Origin: Paenibacillus chibensis
Lineage (GTDB): Bacteria > Bacillota > Bacilli > Paenibacillales > Paenibacillaceae
DNA: 64,000 bases
Direction of reading: 5' to 3'
Assembly: GCF_004001045.1 (NCBI RefSeq)
Contig: NZ_BIMK01000013.1
Coordinates: forward strand, 1-64,000
The position numbers were made by a program, and so were the translations under genes. Every line of letters begins with the position of its first letter. Within the stretch, counting starts at the first letter, position 1. Positions 46,304 to 54,683 of the stretch are shown in pieces. The notes beneath the pieces are model-generated. The model was given only the letters and a program-made list of their open reading frames with translations. It was not told the DNA's origin and did not search any database.

Positions 46304-48940
46304 TTACAGCCACTCTTGGAACTTTCGGATATACCATTTCTTGATCATTTGCGTCAGGAAGCAGTAGCCGAGCAGGATGCCGGCAAGCCAAGGGAAATAG
46401 GAGAGAGGCAATGGCTGCAGTCCTACGCTGGCTCCGAATACGCTGAAAGGAATGAAGATTCCGGCAACGATAATCAAGCTAGTTAACAGAAGCACGGGGA
46501 GACTGGCTCGGCTTTGAATAAATGGAATTTTCTCGGTGCGGATCATGTGTACAATCAAGGTTTGGGACAGAAGCCCTTCAATGAACCAGCCGGATTGGAA
46601 CAGGGATTGAGCCGCAGGCGTGTTGGCCGAGAAAATAAAGTACATCAAAAAGAAGGTGGCATAATCGAAAATTGAACTGATCGGCCCAATATACAGCATG
46701 AATCTGCCGATGGATTTGGCATCCCATGTTCTGGGCTTTTTCAGAAATTCTCTATCCATACGATCCCAAGGAATCGACAGCTGCGAAATATCGTAGAACA
46801 GGTTTTGAATCAGCAAGTGAATAGGCAGCATGGGCAGGAAGGGCAAGAATGCGCTAGAACCCAGCACGCTGAATACATTCCCGAAATTGGAGCTTGCGGT
46901 CATTTTAATATATTTGATGATATTGCCGAAGGTTTGGCGGCCTTCAATCACACCGGCTTCCAATACCATCAGGCTTTTCTCGAGCAAAATAATGTCCGCC
47001 GATTCCTTGGCGATATCCACAGCCGTGTCGACCGAAATGCCAACATCCGCTTGGCGGAGGGACGCGGCATCATTCATTCCGTCTCCCATGAACCCGACCG
47101 TATGCCCTTTGGATTGCAGCGCTTCTACGATTCTGGACTTTTGCAGCGGATTCAATTTGGCGAACACGGTCGTTTGCTCCGCCAAATCGGCAAGTTCTCG
47201 TTCATTCAAATGATCGATCTCGCTCCCGAGCACAATTCGATCGACGTACAGTCCGACATCCTTGCATACTTTTTGGGTTACGGCTGCGTTATCGCCTGTC
47301 AGCACTTTGATATCGACGCCGTTTTGCTTCAATGCCTGTATGGCGGTTTTGGCTGTTTCCTTCGGGGGATCGATAAACCCCACGTAACCGATCAGGGTGA
47401 GGTTGGACTCATCCTGTTTGCCATAAGGCTCTTCCTTCGGAGAAACGGTTTTGATCGCAACGGCGATAACACGTTGACCGTCATGGTTCAGCTCATGCAC
47501 CATTTGTTTTGCTTTTTCGATCAGAGAAGGCGTCAATTCGATCATCTGGCCTTGGTTCATAACATGCGTGCATACATCCAAAATTTCCTCGATAGCTCCT
47601 TTGCATATAAGAACGTGGCCATTGCCGCTTTTCCCGAGGACGACCGACATTCTGCGGCGGTTAAAGTCAAACGGAATCTCATCGATTTTCTTGTAATGCT
47701 TCTCCGCACCGAGCACCTCGGTCAGCTCCACATGTTCCAGGACGGCCACATCAAGCAGATTTTTCAAACCGGTTTGATGATAGCTGTTCAAGTAAGCGTA
47801 TTCGAGCACCTTCAAATCCTCGTCCCCATGAACATTCATATATTTTTCGAGAATGATCTTATCCTGGGTCAGCGTTCCGGTTTTATCGGTACATAGAATG
47901 TTCATTGCCCCGAAATTCTGGATGGCGTTTAAACGTTTGACGACAACCTTATTTTTGGACATGACGGCTGCGCCTTTCGCCAGGTTGGTCGTGACGACGA
48001 CCGGAAGCATTTCAGGCGTAAGTCCGACGGCGACGGATAATCCAAACAGGAGTGCATCGGACCAGTTTCCTTTGGTAAAGCCGTTAATCAGAAAAATGAC
48101 AGGAACCATGATGAGCATGAAACGGACGAGCACGAACGTCACGCTGTTGACGCCTTTTTCGAAGCTCGTGACGGGCCGTTTGCCGGTCAGCGTTTTGGCC
48201 ATGGAGCCAATATACGTGGAAGCTCCGGTCGAGATAACTACGGCAGAGGCCGCGCCGCTAATGGTATTCGTGCCCATATAACACAGATTGCCGAGCTCCA
48301 GCGCACTGGCTTGACGCGGACGTTTCATTATGGTTACTTTGTTTCCTGCGATTTGCGCATCCTGCTTTTCAACCGGGAGGGCTTCGCCGGTAAGTGCAGA
48401 TTCGCTGACATGAAGATCCTTGGATGACAGCAGCCGCACATCGGCCGGTACCAAATCTCCCGCGGACAAATGAACGATGTCTCCAGGTACCAGCTCTTGC
48501 ATATCGATTTCTTGCTTCGATCCATTGCGGGTCACCGTAGCAGTCGTTTTCACCAGTGCCTTCAGTTTCTCGACCGTCCGGATGGAGCGGAATTCCTGTG
48601 TAAACGAGATGAGTACACTGATGGAAACCATCGTGCTGATGACGATGACACCCGTCAGGTCTTCCGTCAAATAAGAAAAAATATCAAGCGCGAGCAAAAT
48701 GAGAATAAACGGGCTTTTGAAGCTGCCGAGGAGCTGGATATACCAGGCTGGCGGTTTTTCATGAGCGATCTGGTTGTCGCCGTATTCACTCCGTTTATCC
48801 TTGACGTCCGTGTCGTTCAGACCGGAGAGGGAAGTGCCGAGCTCGCTCAACAGATCCTCGGGCAAGCAGTAGGATGCGTCGATCAGACGTTGGTTGATTT
48901 CCATTTGGGATTGGACCATAGTTTTGATGTTTTTTCTCAT
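46304..48940 (-). CDS. mgtA: Magnesium-importing P-type ATPase (MgtA-type)
   Basis: An 878-residue P3B-type ATPase that brings Mg2+ into the cell. Visible are the TGEALPVEK actuator motif, the phosphorylation motif CTDKTGTLTQD, KGAIEE for ATP binding, and hinge MGDGMNDAASLR. About ten membrane segments. I chose the ATG at 48940 (GGAGGAA 7 bases upstream); an ORF extension to 49081 is part of the leader. Expression should be controlled by the M-box and a second leader module (48972-49204). Other genes of the Mg regulon are not in the window. Confidence 0.94.
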   Translation of the reverse strand: MRKNIKTMVQSQMEINQRLIDASYCLPEDLLSELGTSLSGLNDTDVKDKRSEYGDNQIAHEKPPAWYIQLLGSFKSPFILILLALDIFSYLTEDLTGVIVISTMVSISVLISFTQEFRSIRTVEKLKALVKTTATVTRNGSKQEIDMQELVPGDIVHLSAGDLVPADVRLLSSKDLHVSESALTGEALPVEKQDAQIAGNKVTIMKRPRQASALELGNLCYMGTNTISGAASAVVISTGASTYIGSMAKTLTGKRPVTSFEKGVNSVTFVLVRFMLIMVPVIFLINGFTKGNWSDALLFGLSVAVGLTPEMLPVVVTTNLAKGAAVMSKNKVVVKRLNAIQNFGAMNILCTDKTGTLTQDKIILEKYMNVHGDEDLKVLEYAYLNSYHQTGLKNLLDVAVLEHVELTEVLGAEKHYKKIDEIPFDFNRRRMSVVLGKSGNGHVLICKGAIEEILDVCTHVMNQGQMIELTPSLIEKAKQMVHELNHDGQRVIAVAIKTVSPKEEPYGKQDESNLTLIGYVGFIDPPKETAKTAIQALKQNGVDIKVLTGDNAAVTQKVCKDVGLYVDRIVLGSEIDHLNERELADLAEQTTVFAKLNPLQKSRIVEALQSKGHTVGFMGDGMNDAASLRQADVGISVDTAVDIAKESADIILLEKSLMVLEAGVIEGRQTFGNIIKYIKMTASSNFGNVFSVLGSSAFLPFLPMLPIHLLIQNLFYDISQLSIPWDRMDREFLKKPRTWDAKSIGRFMLYIGPISSIFDYATFFLMYFIFSANTPAAQSLFQSGWFIEGLLSQTLIVHMIRTEKIPFIQSRASLPVLLLTSLIIVAGIFIPFSVFGASVGLQPLPLSYFPWLAGILLGYCFLTQMIKKWYIRKFQEWL

Positions 48941-48971
48941 GTTACATTCCTCCACCTTTGAAAATTGGACA

Positions 48972-48996
48972 TAAAAAAACTCTCCCGCAGGAGAGC
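48972..48996 (-). terminator. Second leader terminator, next to mgtA
   Basis: On the minus strand: CTCTCC-TGCG-GGAGAG followed by TTTTTTT, about 32 bases before the mgtA start codon. It is downstream of both the M-box terminator and the leader ORF. Confidence 0.85.
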
Positions 48997-49006
48997 CGTC
49001 GGCTTC

Positions 49007-49126
49007 GGAACTCGTTATGCATGGATGCGACCGGACGAAGACGCACTTAAATAAACCTGTCCGGTCGGTATTTTCGGACAAATTTCTTCTTGCGGCTAGG
49101 TTGGGTGATCGAGGACAACGAGTTCC
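49007..49126 (-). promoter_or_regulatory. Nested long-range stems in the mgtA leader
   Basis: Outer perfect 10-bp stem: GGAACTCGTT (49126-49117 on the minus strand) with AACGAGTTCC (49016-49007). Inside it a perfect 9-bp stem: CGACCGGAC (49067-49059) with GTCCGGTCG (49036-49028). The inner loop contains the leader ORF's stop codon. I recognise no known RNA class for this part. Confidence 0.75.
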
Positions 49127-49187
49127 TGCTCTTCACAGGACATGGTTGCAAATATTCGGTTCTTATCCTACGGGGTATACTGTCCAT
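49047..49187 (-). CDS. Predicted 46-residue leader peptide of mgtA
   Basis: An ORF starting MDSIPRRIRTEYLQPCPVKS and ending YRPDRFI, too short for standard annotation. GAGGAG lies 11 bases before its ATG and just downstream of the M-box terminator, so it would be translated only after read-through. It has 13 basic residues, 3 acidic, and 5 prolines. Its codons cover the left arm of the outer stem and of the inner stem, and its TAA is in the inner loop. Salmonella mgtA also has a proline-rich leader peptide; homology is not claimed. Function is inference. Confidence 0.5.
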   Translation of the reverse strand: MDSIPRRIRTEYLQPCPVKSRNSLSSITQPSRKKKFVRKYRPDRFI

Positions 49188-49204
49188 GTGAATGATCACT
49201 CCTC

Positions 49205-49246
49205 TCAAAATAAAAGATCCCTCCAGGTTTCTCCTAGAGGGATCTT
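49205..49246 (-). terminator. M-box-controlled intrinsic terminator
   Basis: Perfect 10-bp stem AAGATCCCTC / GAGGGATCTT on the minus strand, followed by TTTATTTT. It lies directly after the M-box aptamer and is the expected expression platform. Confidence 0.9.
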
Positions 49247-49289
49247 GATCAAGCGCGTGCAAAAAAAGACAGAGCACGCCTAGCGCTCA

Positions 49290-49462
49290 CGGTTCCCCCT
49301 AGTCGAGTTTTAGCACTACACAACGTAAAGAGATTGCATATCCCTTAGCCACCTTAAGAAAAGCCTTAATCCGGCAGTTCCTGTTCTACCCATTGGCATC
49401 TTTCGATGTTTCCGGGCAGTGGCCTCTGTTTGTATAGGAGCCTCACCTAACGAGGTCATATG
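49290..49462 (-). promoter_or_regulatory. M-box (ykoK) magnesium riboswitch
   Basis: On the minus strand the leader carries the M-box core: CGTTAGGTGAGGCTCCTATA, then CTGCCCGG, GATGCCAATGGGTAGAACAG, TTAAGGTGGCTAAGGGAT and GTAGTGCTAAAACTCGACTA. Order and sequence match the class. In this class high Mg2+ compacts the aptamer and favours termination. It lies upstream of mgtA and controls the terminator at 49205-49246. Confidence 0.94.
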
Positions 49463-49474
49463 TTTTACAGGGAA

Positions 49475-49504
49475 ATACTACACCTCTGCGGTTAAAGATG
49501 TCAA
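49475..49504 (-). promoter_or_regulatory. Sigma-A promoter of mgtA
   Basis: On the minus strand, TTGACA (49504-49499), an 18-base spacer and TAGTAT (49480-49475). Transcription would start near 49468, just before the M-box. Confidence 0.8.
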
Positions 49505-49675
49505 TCCTTTTTTACAACAAGCTATTCACGCTCGTTCAAAAAGGTGACATGGGCAGGGATGGCTGTTGGCGGATAGAGCAACAGGGTAGCCGCCTTGCGT
49601 TCTACATATCCGAGCGCGCGGCAACAAATCAAGGCAGTTCCTCGCGATTGTCTGCGTTGCAAACAAGGTGTAAAA

Positions 49676-49703
49676 AGAGATCTCCTCCTGTTTTATGGAG
49701 AGC
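49676..49703 (-). terminator. Weak terminator after the degenerate CdaS gene
   Basis: CTCC / GGAG-centred hairpin over the stop codon with TCTCTTTTT after it on the minus strand. Confidence 0.4.
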
Positions 49704-50319
49704 TCGTAGAAAAAGGAAACAAGTTCCCATGTAAACAAAACAGCGTCGATTTGTCTTTGGAGATGAGCAGGATTAATGCATCGCACAGTTCGGACAACCC
49801 TAGGGCAGAGAGCTCGCGGACATTGTAGAAGCGGTCCCAAAAGATTTGACTGGAGACGGGCAGCACATTCGAGGCGGAAACGACCATATCGGATTTAATG
49901 AGCACCGCTCCATGCGATAATTGGCTCTCCGGATGGAAAATAGACTCGAGCAGTTGGCTGGAAATTTTGGCGTTCATTGGCGTCCCGTCTTTGACCAGCG
50001 GTGATACGGGGTCGTTTTTCTCCAGTACGATCAGCGCTTCCTGGCCGTTCAGGCTCATTTTATGGATGGACCGGGAGATTTCCTTGCTGTGGTCCGTATA
50101 CTCGGATAGAAGGCAGTTCAAGAAGTAGGTGGATGTAATGGATTCGAGCTCTGACAATCCTTTGGTGATCGTGTCGATATCATTCAGGATTTGAATATCA
50201 TTATGCTCGAGCGTAGCGATGTCTTGTTCTAAAAGGGCAGCCATTTGCGTGAGCTTGTCCGTCAGGTCATTCCGCAGCAGCGGGAACTCTCCGGTGCAAT
50301 AGTTTCGATCCATGTGCAA
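49693..50319 (-). CDS. CdaS-type diadenylate cyclase paralogue, catalytically degenerate
   Basis: A 208-residue protein with the layout of CdaS: a helical N-terminal domain (1-75) and a DAC domain. It is a close paralogue of the gene upstream, but the catalytic DGA motif reads LSHGAVLI (Asp to His) and the RHR motif reads NVRELSALGLSE (His-Arg lost). In known DAC enzymes these residues bind metal and ATP, so c-di-AMP synthesis is unlikely. Frame and fold-type residues are kept, so it may regulate its partner. TTG at 50319 has AGGAG 6 bases upstream; the ATG at 50313 is an alternative. Confidence 0.85.
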   Translation of the reverse strand: MHMDRNYCTGEFPLLRNDLTDKLTQMAALLEQDIATLEHNDIQILNDIDTITKGLSELESITSTYFLNCLLSEYTDHSKEISRSIHKMSLNGQEALIVLEKNDPVSPLVKDGTPMNAKISSQLLESIFHPESQLSHGAVLIKSDMVVSASNVLPVSSQIFWDRFYNVRELSALGLSELCDALILLISKDKSTLFCLHGNLFPFSTSSP

Positions 50320-50345
50320 TATTCACTCCTACAGGTGTGTTAGGT

Positions 50346-50966
50346 TCATGTTGGAACTTGGAACGTATATAACGAACCATGGTAGGCAAAAGCCTGTTTA
50401 CCCGTCTCTTCGGATACGACAAAGATCAATGCGTCCGATTTTTCCGACAAACCGATGGCAGCGCGATGACGGGTTCCTAACTTCACATGTTTATAGGTTT
50501 TGCGGGTGAGGGGGAGGATGTTCGCTGCCGAAACGATGATATCGTTTTGAATTAATACGGATCCGTCGTGGAGCGGGGTACCCACATGGAATATCGAGTC
50601 GAGCAGCAATGTAGAAATTTCGGCATAAAGGGGAATCCCCTTCGTAATCAAATCCTCAATCGGATTGTCCCTCTGGATGACGATCAGTGCTCCTTTGCGT
50701 TTGGAGCTTAGCTGCTGCACGGCTTTGAATATGACATTGCATTTATGGGTGTAAGGATTCAATAAACGATTTAAATGATAAGAGGATGCCATATTTGCTG
50801 TGTCGGTCATTTTTTTTGAGAGGCTTTTAAGATCCTTCAGAATATCGATGTCCTCTTGATCCAAGGAGGCGATGAGCGTCTTGGTGTCCTTGGATATGTT
50901 CTCTAACCGCATCTTTATTTCATGCATTTGGGGCGTTAAGTCCCGGCATTGCGCTTCCGGCTCCAT
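50346..50966 (-). CDS. cdaS: Diadenylate cyclase, CdaS-type
   Basis: A 206-residue soluble DAC enzyme that makes c-di-AMP from two ATP. The N-terminal two-helix CdaS/YojJ domain (1-75) is known to restrain activity in Bacillus. The DAC domain has intact LHDGSVLIQND and GTRHRAAIGLSEKSDALIFVVSEE. CdaS is the sporulation-linked isozyme in Bacillus. The ATG at 50966 has AAGGAGGG 8 bases upstream. It is followed after 26 bases by the degenerate paralogue, in the same direction. Confidence 0.9.
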   Translation of the reverse strand: MEPEAQCRDLTPQMHEIKMRLENISKDTKTLIASLDQEDIDILKDLKSLSKKMTDTANMASSYHLNRLLNPYTHKCNVIFKAVQQLSSKRKGALIVIQRDNPIEDLITKGIPLYAEISTLLLDSIFHVGTPLHDGSVLIQNDIIVSAANILPLTRKTYKHVKLGTRHRAAIGLSEKSDALIFVVSEETGKQAFAYHGSLYTFQVPT

Positions 50967-51030
50967 CAAGTGACCCTCCTTGTCTTTCTATAGTTATTCC
51001 CACGGATGGAACCATTTATTGAAATAAAAT

Positions 51031-51050
51031 AACCCCCACAAAGTGGGGGC
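51031..51050. other. Perfect CCCCCAC/GTGGGGG hairpin upstream of cdaS
   Basis: A short, GC-rich, perfectly paired hairpin with loop AAA between cdaS and the FMN reductase gene. On the minus strand it is followed by TATTTTATTTC, so it might be a second terminator of the reductase gene. Confidence 0.55.
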
Positions 51051-51083
51051 TTGCTCCGAAGTCCATATATGTAATTTGCACAA

Positions 51084-51132
51084 AAAAGAAGCTGCCCGGA
51101 GTCAAGAAAATAACGGATGGGCAGCTTCTGTT
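51084..51132 (-). terminator. Terminator of the FMN reductase gene
   Basis: Perfect 11-bp stem AGAAGCTGCCC / GGGCAGCTTCT on the minus strand, with TTTTTTG after it. Confidence 0.85.
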
Positions 51133-51140
51133 CGTTTATT

Positions 51141-51680
51141 TTAGCGAAGGACTTTCAAAGCGCCGCTCCAGGCGAGCACTTGGTCAAGCATTCCATTGAT
51201 ATTAACCAGATGAAGATCCGCCGGCTTGAAAACCGTTCCGTTCTCAAAATCGGTAAATAGGGACAGCGCTGGGTGAATGCGGACGTCCGCAACGGATAAT
51301 TCCCCCAAAATTCCGCGCAGATGCTCTGCCGCACGGGCACCGCCGACCGAACCGTAGCTCACGATCCCGGCTGCTTTATTGTTCCAGGCATCACGCGCAA
51401 AATCGAGTGCGTTCTTGAGGGAAGCGGTGATGCTGTGGTTGTACTCTTGCACGATGAATACGAAGCCGTCCAAGCCTGCGAGCTTGGTGTTCCAAGCTGT
51501 TGCCTGCTCTGTAGCATCGGATTCTCCCAAGAATGGAAGCTTGTAATCTGCGATATCTACGATTTCATAATTCGCGTTTCCGCGACCATCGGCGATTTGT
51601 TTCACCCATTCACCGACTTGCGGGCTCAAGCGACCTTGACGCGTACTGCCCAGGATAATGCCGATATTTAATTTGGACAT
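51141..51680 (-). CDS. NADPH-dependent FMN reductase / azoreductase-like
   Basis: A 179-residue flavodoxin-fold reductase. The FMN phosphate loop is GSTRQGRLSPQVGEWV near 9-24, and the second binding stretch is VQEYNHSITASLKNALD with VSYGSVGGARAAEHLR following. It reduces quinones, azo dyes or metal ions with NAD(P)H. I chose the ATG at 51680 (GGAGGAA 7 bases upstream) over one at 51707. A strong promoter and inverted repeat lie upstream, so it is probably inducible. Confidence 0.9.
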   Translation of the reverse strand: MSKLNIGIILGSTRQGRLSPQVGEWVKQIADGRGNANYEIVDIADYKLPFLGESDATEQATAWNTKLAGLDGFVFIVQEYNHSITASLKNALDFARDAWNNKAAGIVSYGSVGGARAAEHLRGILGELSVADVRIHPALSLFTDFENGTVFKPADLHLVNINGMLDQVLAWSGALKVLR

Positions 51681-51710
51681 CGTTATTTCCTCCTCGACGA
51701 ATCTCATGAT

Positions 51711-51766
51711 TAAGTAGGTTGCTGTAATTATAATAATAACAGTTAGTATGCTTTGTCAATCTACTT
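51711..51766 (-). promoter_or_regulatory. Promoter and inverted-repeat operator of the FMN reductase gene
   Basis: On the minus strand, TTGACA (51759-51754), 18 bases and TATTAT (51735-51730). Inverted arms CAATCTACTT (51757-51766) and AAGTAGGTTG (51711-51720), matching at 9 of 10 positions, bracket it, as expected for a repressor site. The repressor (MarR or HxlR/DUF24 type are common for such genes) is not encoded nearby. Confidence 0.6.
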
Positions 51767-52007
51767 ACGAAAAGTTTGTAATAGAAATTTTTTATGGATT
51801 TTGAGCAAAGAACAAGATTATCCATAGTGGGGGCGAATAAGCATCATTTTCCCAAGGGAAGGGCGATTGTGCTACAATAAAAGCAGGCTAAAAAACAGCG
51901 CATAACATAAATTATACGCAGTTTTTAATTAAAACGACTTTTATTTCATGGGATGTCGGGTTATGCACCTTTTTTGAAGGGGCTTGAACCCCAAAATGTT
52001 TCAGTTT

Positions 52008-52028
52008 ATGCCAAAAAATGTTTTTTGG
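52008..52028 (+). other. Perfect GCCAAAAAA/TTTTTTGGC hairpin before the recombinase gene
   Basis: Nine-base inverted repeats with only TG between them. It lies 50 bases before the recombinase start and could be a leader hairpin or a target site. A second hairpin (GGGG-cttgaa-CCCC) precedes it at about 51979-51992. Confidence 0.6.
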
Positions 52029-52078
52029 CGATGTCGCATGAAAAATACTGCTCATTCTGCATAGAGGAGGGTTCCAGT

Positions 52079-52990
52079 ATGAGAACAGTGAATGACAGCT
52101 ATGAAGAATTCATCGAGGCGTTTCTGATCTGGATGAAGGATGCGGGCTTTACGCTGCACACCCAAAAATCCTACCTCGGCGATGTATCGCAGTTTCTCGA
52201 TTCGCTCGGTGGCAAGAAGCTGGAGCAGGTCAAAAAAATCCATGTCATGTCGTATTTGTCATCCGTCAGGGAGCAGGGAGTCAGCGATGCGACGCGTAAC
52301 CGGAAGCATGCGGCCGTGAATTGCTTTTTCAAAGCGTTGATGGAGCTGGAGATGGCGGGAACCAACCCGGCTGCCGGCATCAAAAAATCCAAGACCGACA
52401 AGAACCGCACCCCGGTATATTTGGACGAGCAGCAGCTGCCGCTTTTTTTGAAAAGCATCGAGGGCAAGTACCGCTACCGGAACGCAGCCGTATTTTTGCT
52501 CATGGCCTATATGGGTTTGCGGGTCGGGGAGGTACACACGTTGAATCTGACGGATTATAACAGGGACAGGCATACCCTCGATGTGTTCGGTAAGGGCAGG
52601 AAGTGGCGGACGCTCCCGGTACCGGACGCTGTCGCAGCGATGCTGGACCGGGCACTCGAAGAGAGAATCACGCCTTGGCGCAGAAAAGAAGACGCGCTGT
52701 TCATATCACAAAAAGGGCAGCGTCTTTCGATCCGCAACATACAGCAAATCGCCGCCGACACGTTCGACCGCTACCAATCCGATCTGCCGGAGCGGCAGCG
52801 TCTTCCATACTCCTGCCACAAGCTGCGCCATTCTTTTGCTACGATGCTGCTGCGTAAAGGAGCCGATCTGCGAACGGTACAGGAGCTGCTGGGCCATTCG
52901 TCCATCCAAACGACGACGGTGTACACGCATGTCACCAGCAGAGAAAAAGAAGAAGCCATTTCGCGGCTTGAGGTTGTGCTTCCGTTTTAA
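52079..52990 (+). CDS. Tyrosine recombinase/integrase, XerC/D-like
   Basis: A 303-residue tyrosine recombinase. The SAM-like N-domain covers 5-90; the catalytic domain has Arg in [22 protein letters not shown] and nucleophile Tyr in TVYTHVTS. The length fits XerC or XerD. I chose the ATG at 52079 (GAGGAGGG 7 bases upstream); an ORF from 51953 would run through the leader hairpins. No integrated element is seen around it. It could be chromosomal or an orphan integrase. Confidence 0.88.
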   Translation: MRTVNDSYEEFIEAFLIWMKDAGFTLHTQKSYLGDVSQFLDSLGGKKLEQVKKIHVMSYLSSVREQGVSDATRNRKHAAVNCFFKALMELEMAGTNPAAGIKKSKTDKNRTPVYLDEQQLPLFLKSIEGKYRYRNAAVFLLMAYMGLRVGEVHTLNLTDYNRDRHTLDVFGKGRKWRTLPVPDAVAAMLDRALEERITPWRRKEDALFISQKGQRLSIRNIQQIAADTFDRYQSDLPERQRLPYSCHKLRHSFATMLLRKGADLRTVQELLGHSSIQTTTVYTHVTSREKEEAISRLEVVLPF

Positions 52991-53075
52991 TCCAACTCGG
53001 GACCGTGAATGCGTTCATGCATAATTTTCCTGTTTTATGCGGACATTAATGTCACATAGAGGAGGGTGATGCTGC

Positions 53076-53753
53076 ATGTGCCAGCGTTATTCAATGACTG
53101 AAGACCTGCCGGTCGTGCTAGAGCATTTTCAGGTGGACCGCGTGATGTATTATTACAAGAACCGCTACAATATCAGCCCTACCCAATCGGCTCCCGTGCT
53201 GCTTCAGCAAAATGGAGAACGCGTATTGGATGAATTCCGCTGGGGGTTTATTCCCTACTGGGGAAAGGACGCGGTGAATGCGGATCTGCATACCGTGAAA
53301 GAAAACCCGACATACCGCAAAATGATTGAGCGGCAGCGCTGCGTCATCCCATGCAACGGGTTGTATTATTGGAAAAGAGAAGGCAAAAAGATGCATCCGG
53401 TGCGTGTGGTGCTGAAAAATCGCGGGATGTTCGGCGTCGCGGGTTTGTATGAAATATGGAAGGATTATAAAGGCGAGCCGCTGCGCACTTGTACCTTGGT
53501 CATGGCGAATGCGAATCGTCTGATCGGAGGCTTTGAGGAAACACGCATGCCGGCTATACTGCCTCAGGAAGCCATTAAGGATTGGCTGAATGAGGAGAAT
53601 ACGTCATTCCATTCGCTTCGTTCGCTGCTTCAAACATATGATGACGACGAGATGGAGGCTTATCCGGTCACGCCGCTCATCGACAATGACGATCATGACC
53701 ATTTGGAGTGTATCCGGGAAATGGACCTGCGCACTGCCTGGGTCAAGCGTTGA
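53076..53753 (+). CDS. SOS-response-associated peptidase (HMCES/YedK family)
   Basis: A 225-residue HMCES/YedK-type protein that crosslinks to abasic sites in single-stranded DNA. After removal of Met, the catalytic Cys2 is exposed (MCQRYS). Other family stretches: NISPTQSAPVL, RWGFIPYW, NADLHTVKENPTYRKMI, RCVIPCNGLYYWKREG and the late DLRTAWVKR. AGAGGAGGG precedes the ATG at 10 bases. Stand-alone here; no LexA box was checked beyond eye search. Confidence 0.92.
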   Translation: MCQRYSMTEDLPVVLEHFQVDRVMYYYKNRYNISPTQSAPVLLQQNGERVLDEFRWGFIPYWGKDAVNADLHTVKENPTYRKMIERQRCVIPCNGLYYWKREGKKMHPVRVVLKNRGMFGVAGLYEIWKDYKGEPLRTCTLVMANANRLIGGFEETRMPAILPQEAIKDWLNEENTSFHSLRSLLQTYDDDEMEAYPVTPLIDNDDHDHLECIREMDLRTAWVKR

Positions 53754-54053
53754 GATTGCTTATGGAGCGAACCGGCGAGTTTATCCGGGGCCATGCCACC
53801 CGGTTCATTCAGCTGCAAGCGTAACTGCCGAGGATATAACGGGGAAATTGGATCCGTACAAAATTGAATAATTGAAGAAGATCACGGTTCTGTTCGTTTC
53901 TCCAACGATATAGAACCGTTTTATATTGGAAGCCAAGGCGAGACAGGGTGAAGCATATTTGGTTCGATACGGGGGGATTTTAATGTTTGGCGACCTAAAT
54001 CCGGTCCTTATTAACATATGATCATCAGTTCAGAAAACGGAGGGAAGAACGGG
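53754..54053. other. 300-base intergenic region with two hairpins
   Basis: GAACCGG/CCGGTTC (about 53767-53806) and ACGGTTCT/AGAACCGT followed by TTTTATATT (53883-53925); the latter is the likely terminator of the HMCES-type gene. No gene seen. Confidence 0.6.
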
Positions 54054-54656
54054 ATGTCGAATAACATCATCGAGGCACTCAAAAAGAGACGTTCCATCTA
54101 TGGGATCAGCAAAGAAAACGTGAGTACCGACCAGAACATTCAGCAAATCATCGAAGAGACGGTCAAATACGTGCCATCTTCGTTTAACTCGCAAACCTCC
54201 CGCGTGGTTCTGCTGCTCGGAGCGAATCATGACAAGCTGTGGGATATGACGAAGGAAACCCTGCGTAAGGTTGTCAATAACGATGAAGCGTTCAAGAATA
54301 CCGAACAAAAAATCGACTCCTTTAAAAGCGGCTACGGCACGGTGTTGTTCTTCGAGGACATGGACATCGTGAAAAATCTGCAGGAGCAATTCGCGCTCTA
54401 TAAGGATAATTTCCCTGTATGGGCTAACCAGACTTCGGGGATGATCCAGCTGATCGTGTGGACGTTGCTGGAGGAGGAAGGCTTTGGAGCCTCACTGCAG
54501 CACTACAATCCGCTGATCGACGAGCAGGTACAGTCCGAATGGAAGCTCCCGTCTTCCTGGAAGCTAATCGCTCAAATGCCATTCGGCAAACCGACGGCGC
54601 CTGCAGGCGAGAAGGAATTCATGCCGATTGAAGAACGTGTCAAGGTGTTCCAATAG
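54054..54656 (+). CDS. Nitroreductase family protein
   Basis: A 200-residue FMN-dependent nitroreductase-fold protein of the small HBN1/YdgI-like type. It begins NNIIEALKKRRSIYGI and shows SSFNSQTSRVVLLLG, which places the flavin phosphate. QTSGMIQLIVWTLLEEEGFGASLQHYNP is the family's dimer and substrate region. I chose the ATG at 54054, with GGAGG 10 bases upstream, over one at 54018. Substrate unknown. Confidence 0.88.
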   Translation: MSNNIIEALKKRRSIYGISKENVSTDQNIQQIIEETVKYVPSSFNSQTSRVVLLLGANHDKLWDMTKETLRKVVNNDEAFKNTEQKIDSFKSGYGTVLFFEDMDIVKNLQEQFALYKDNFPVWANQTSGMIQLIVWTLLEEEGFGASLQHYNPLIDEQVQSEWKLPSSWKLIAQMPFGKPTAPAGEKEFMPIEERVKVFQ

Positions 54657-54683
54657 CGACATCTATTTTTGTCATGGATACAA

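Noticed and set aside
49081..49141. Start of mgtA at 49081 with a 47-residue extension
   Set aside because: The extension passes through the second terminator and hairpins, and ATG 48940 has a strong ribosome site.
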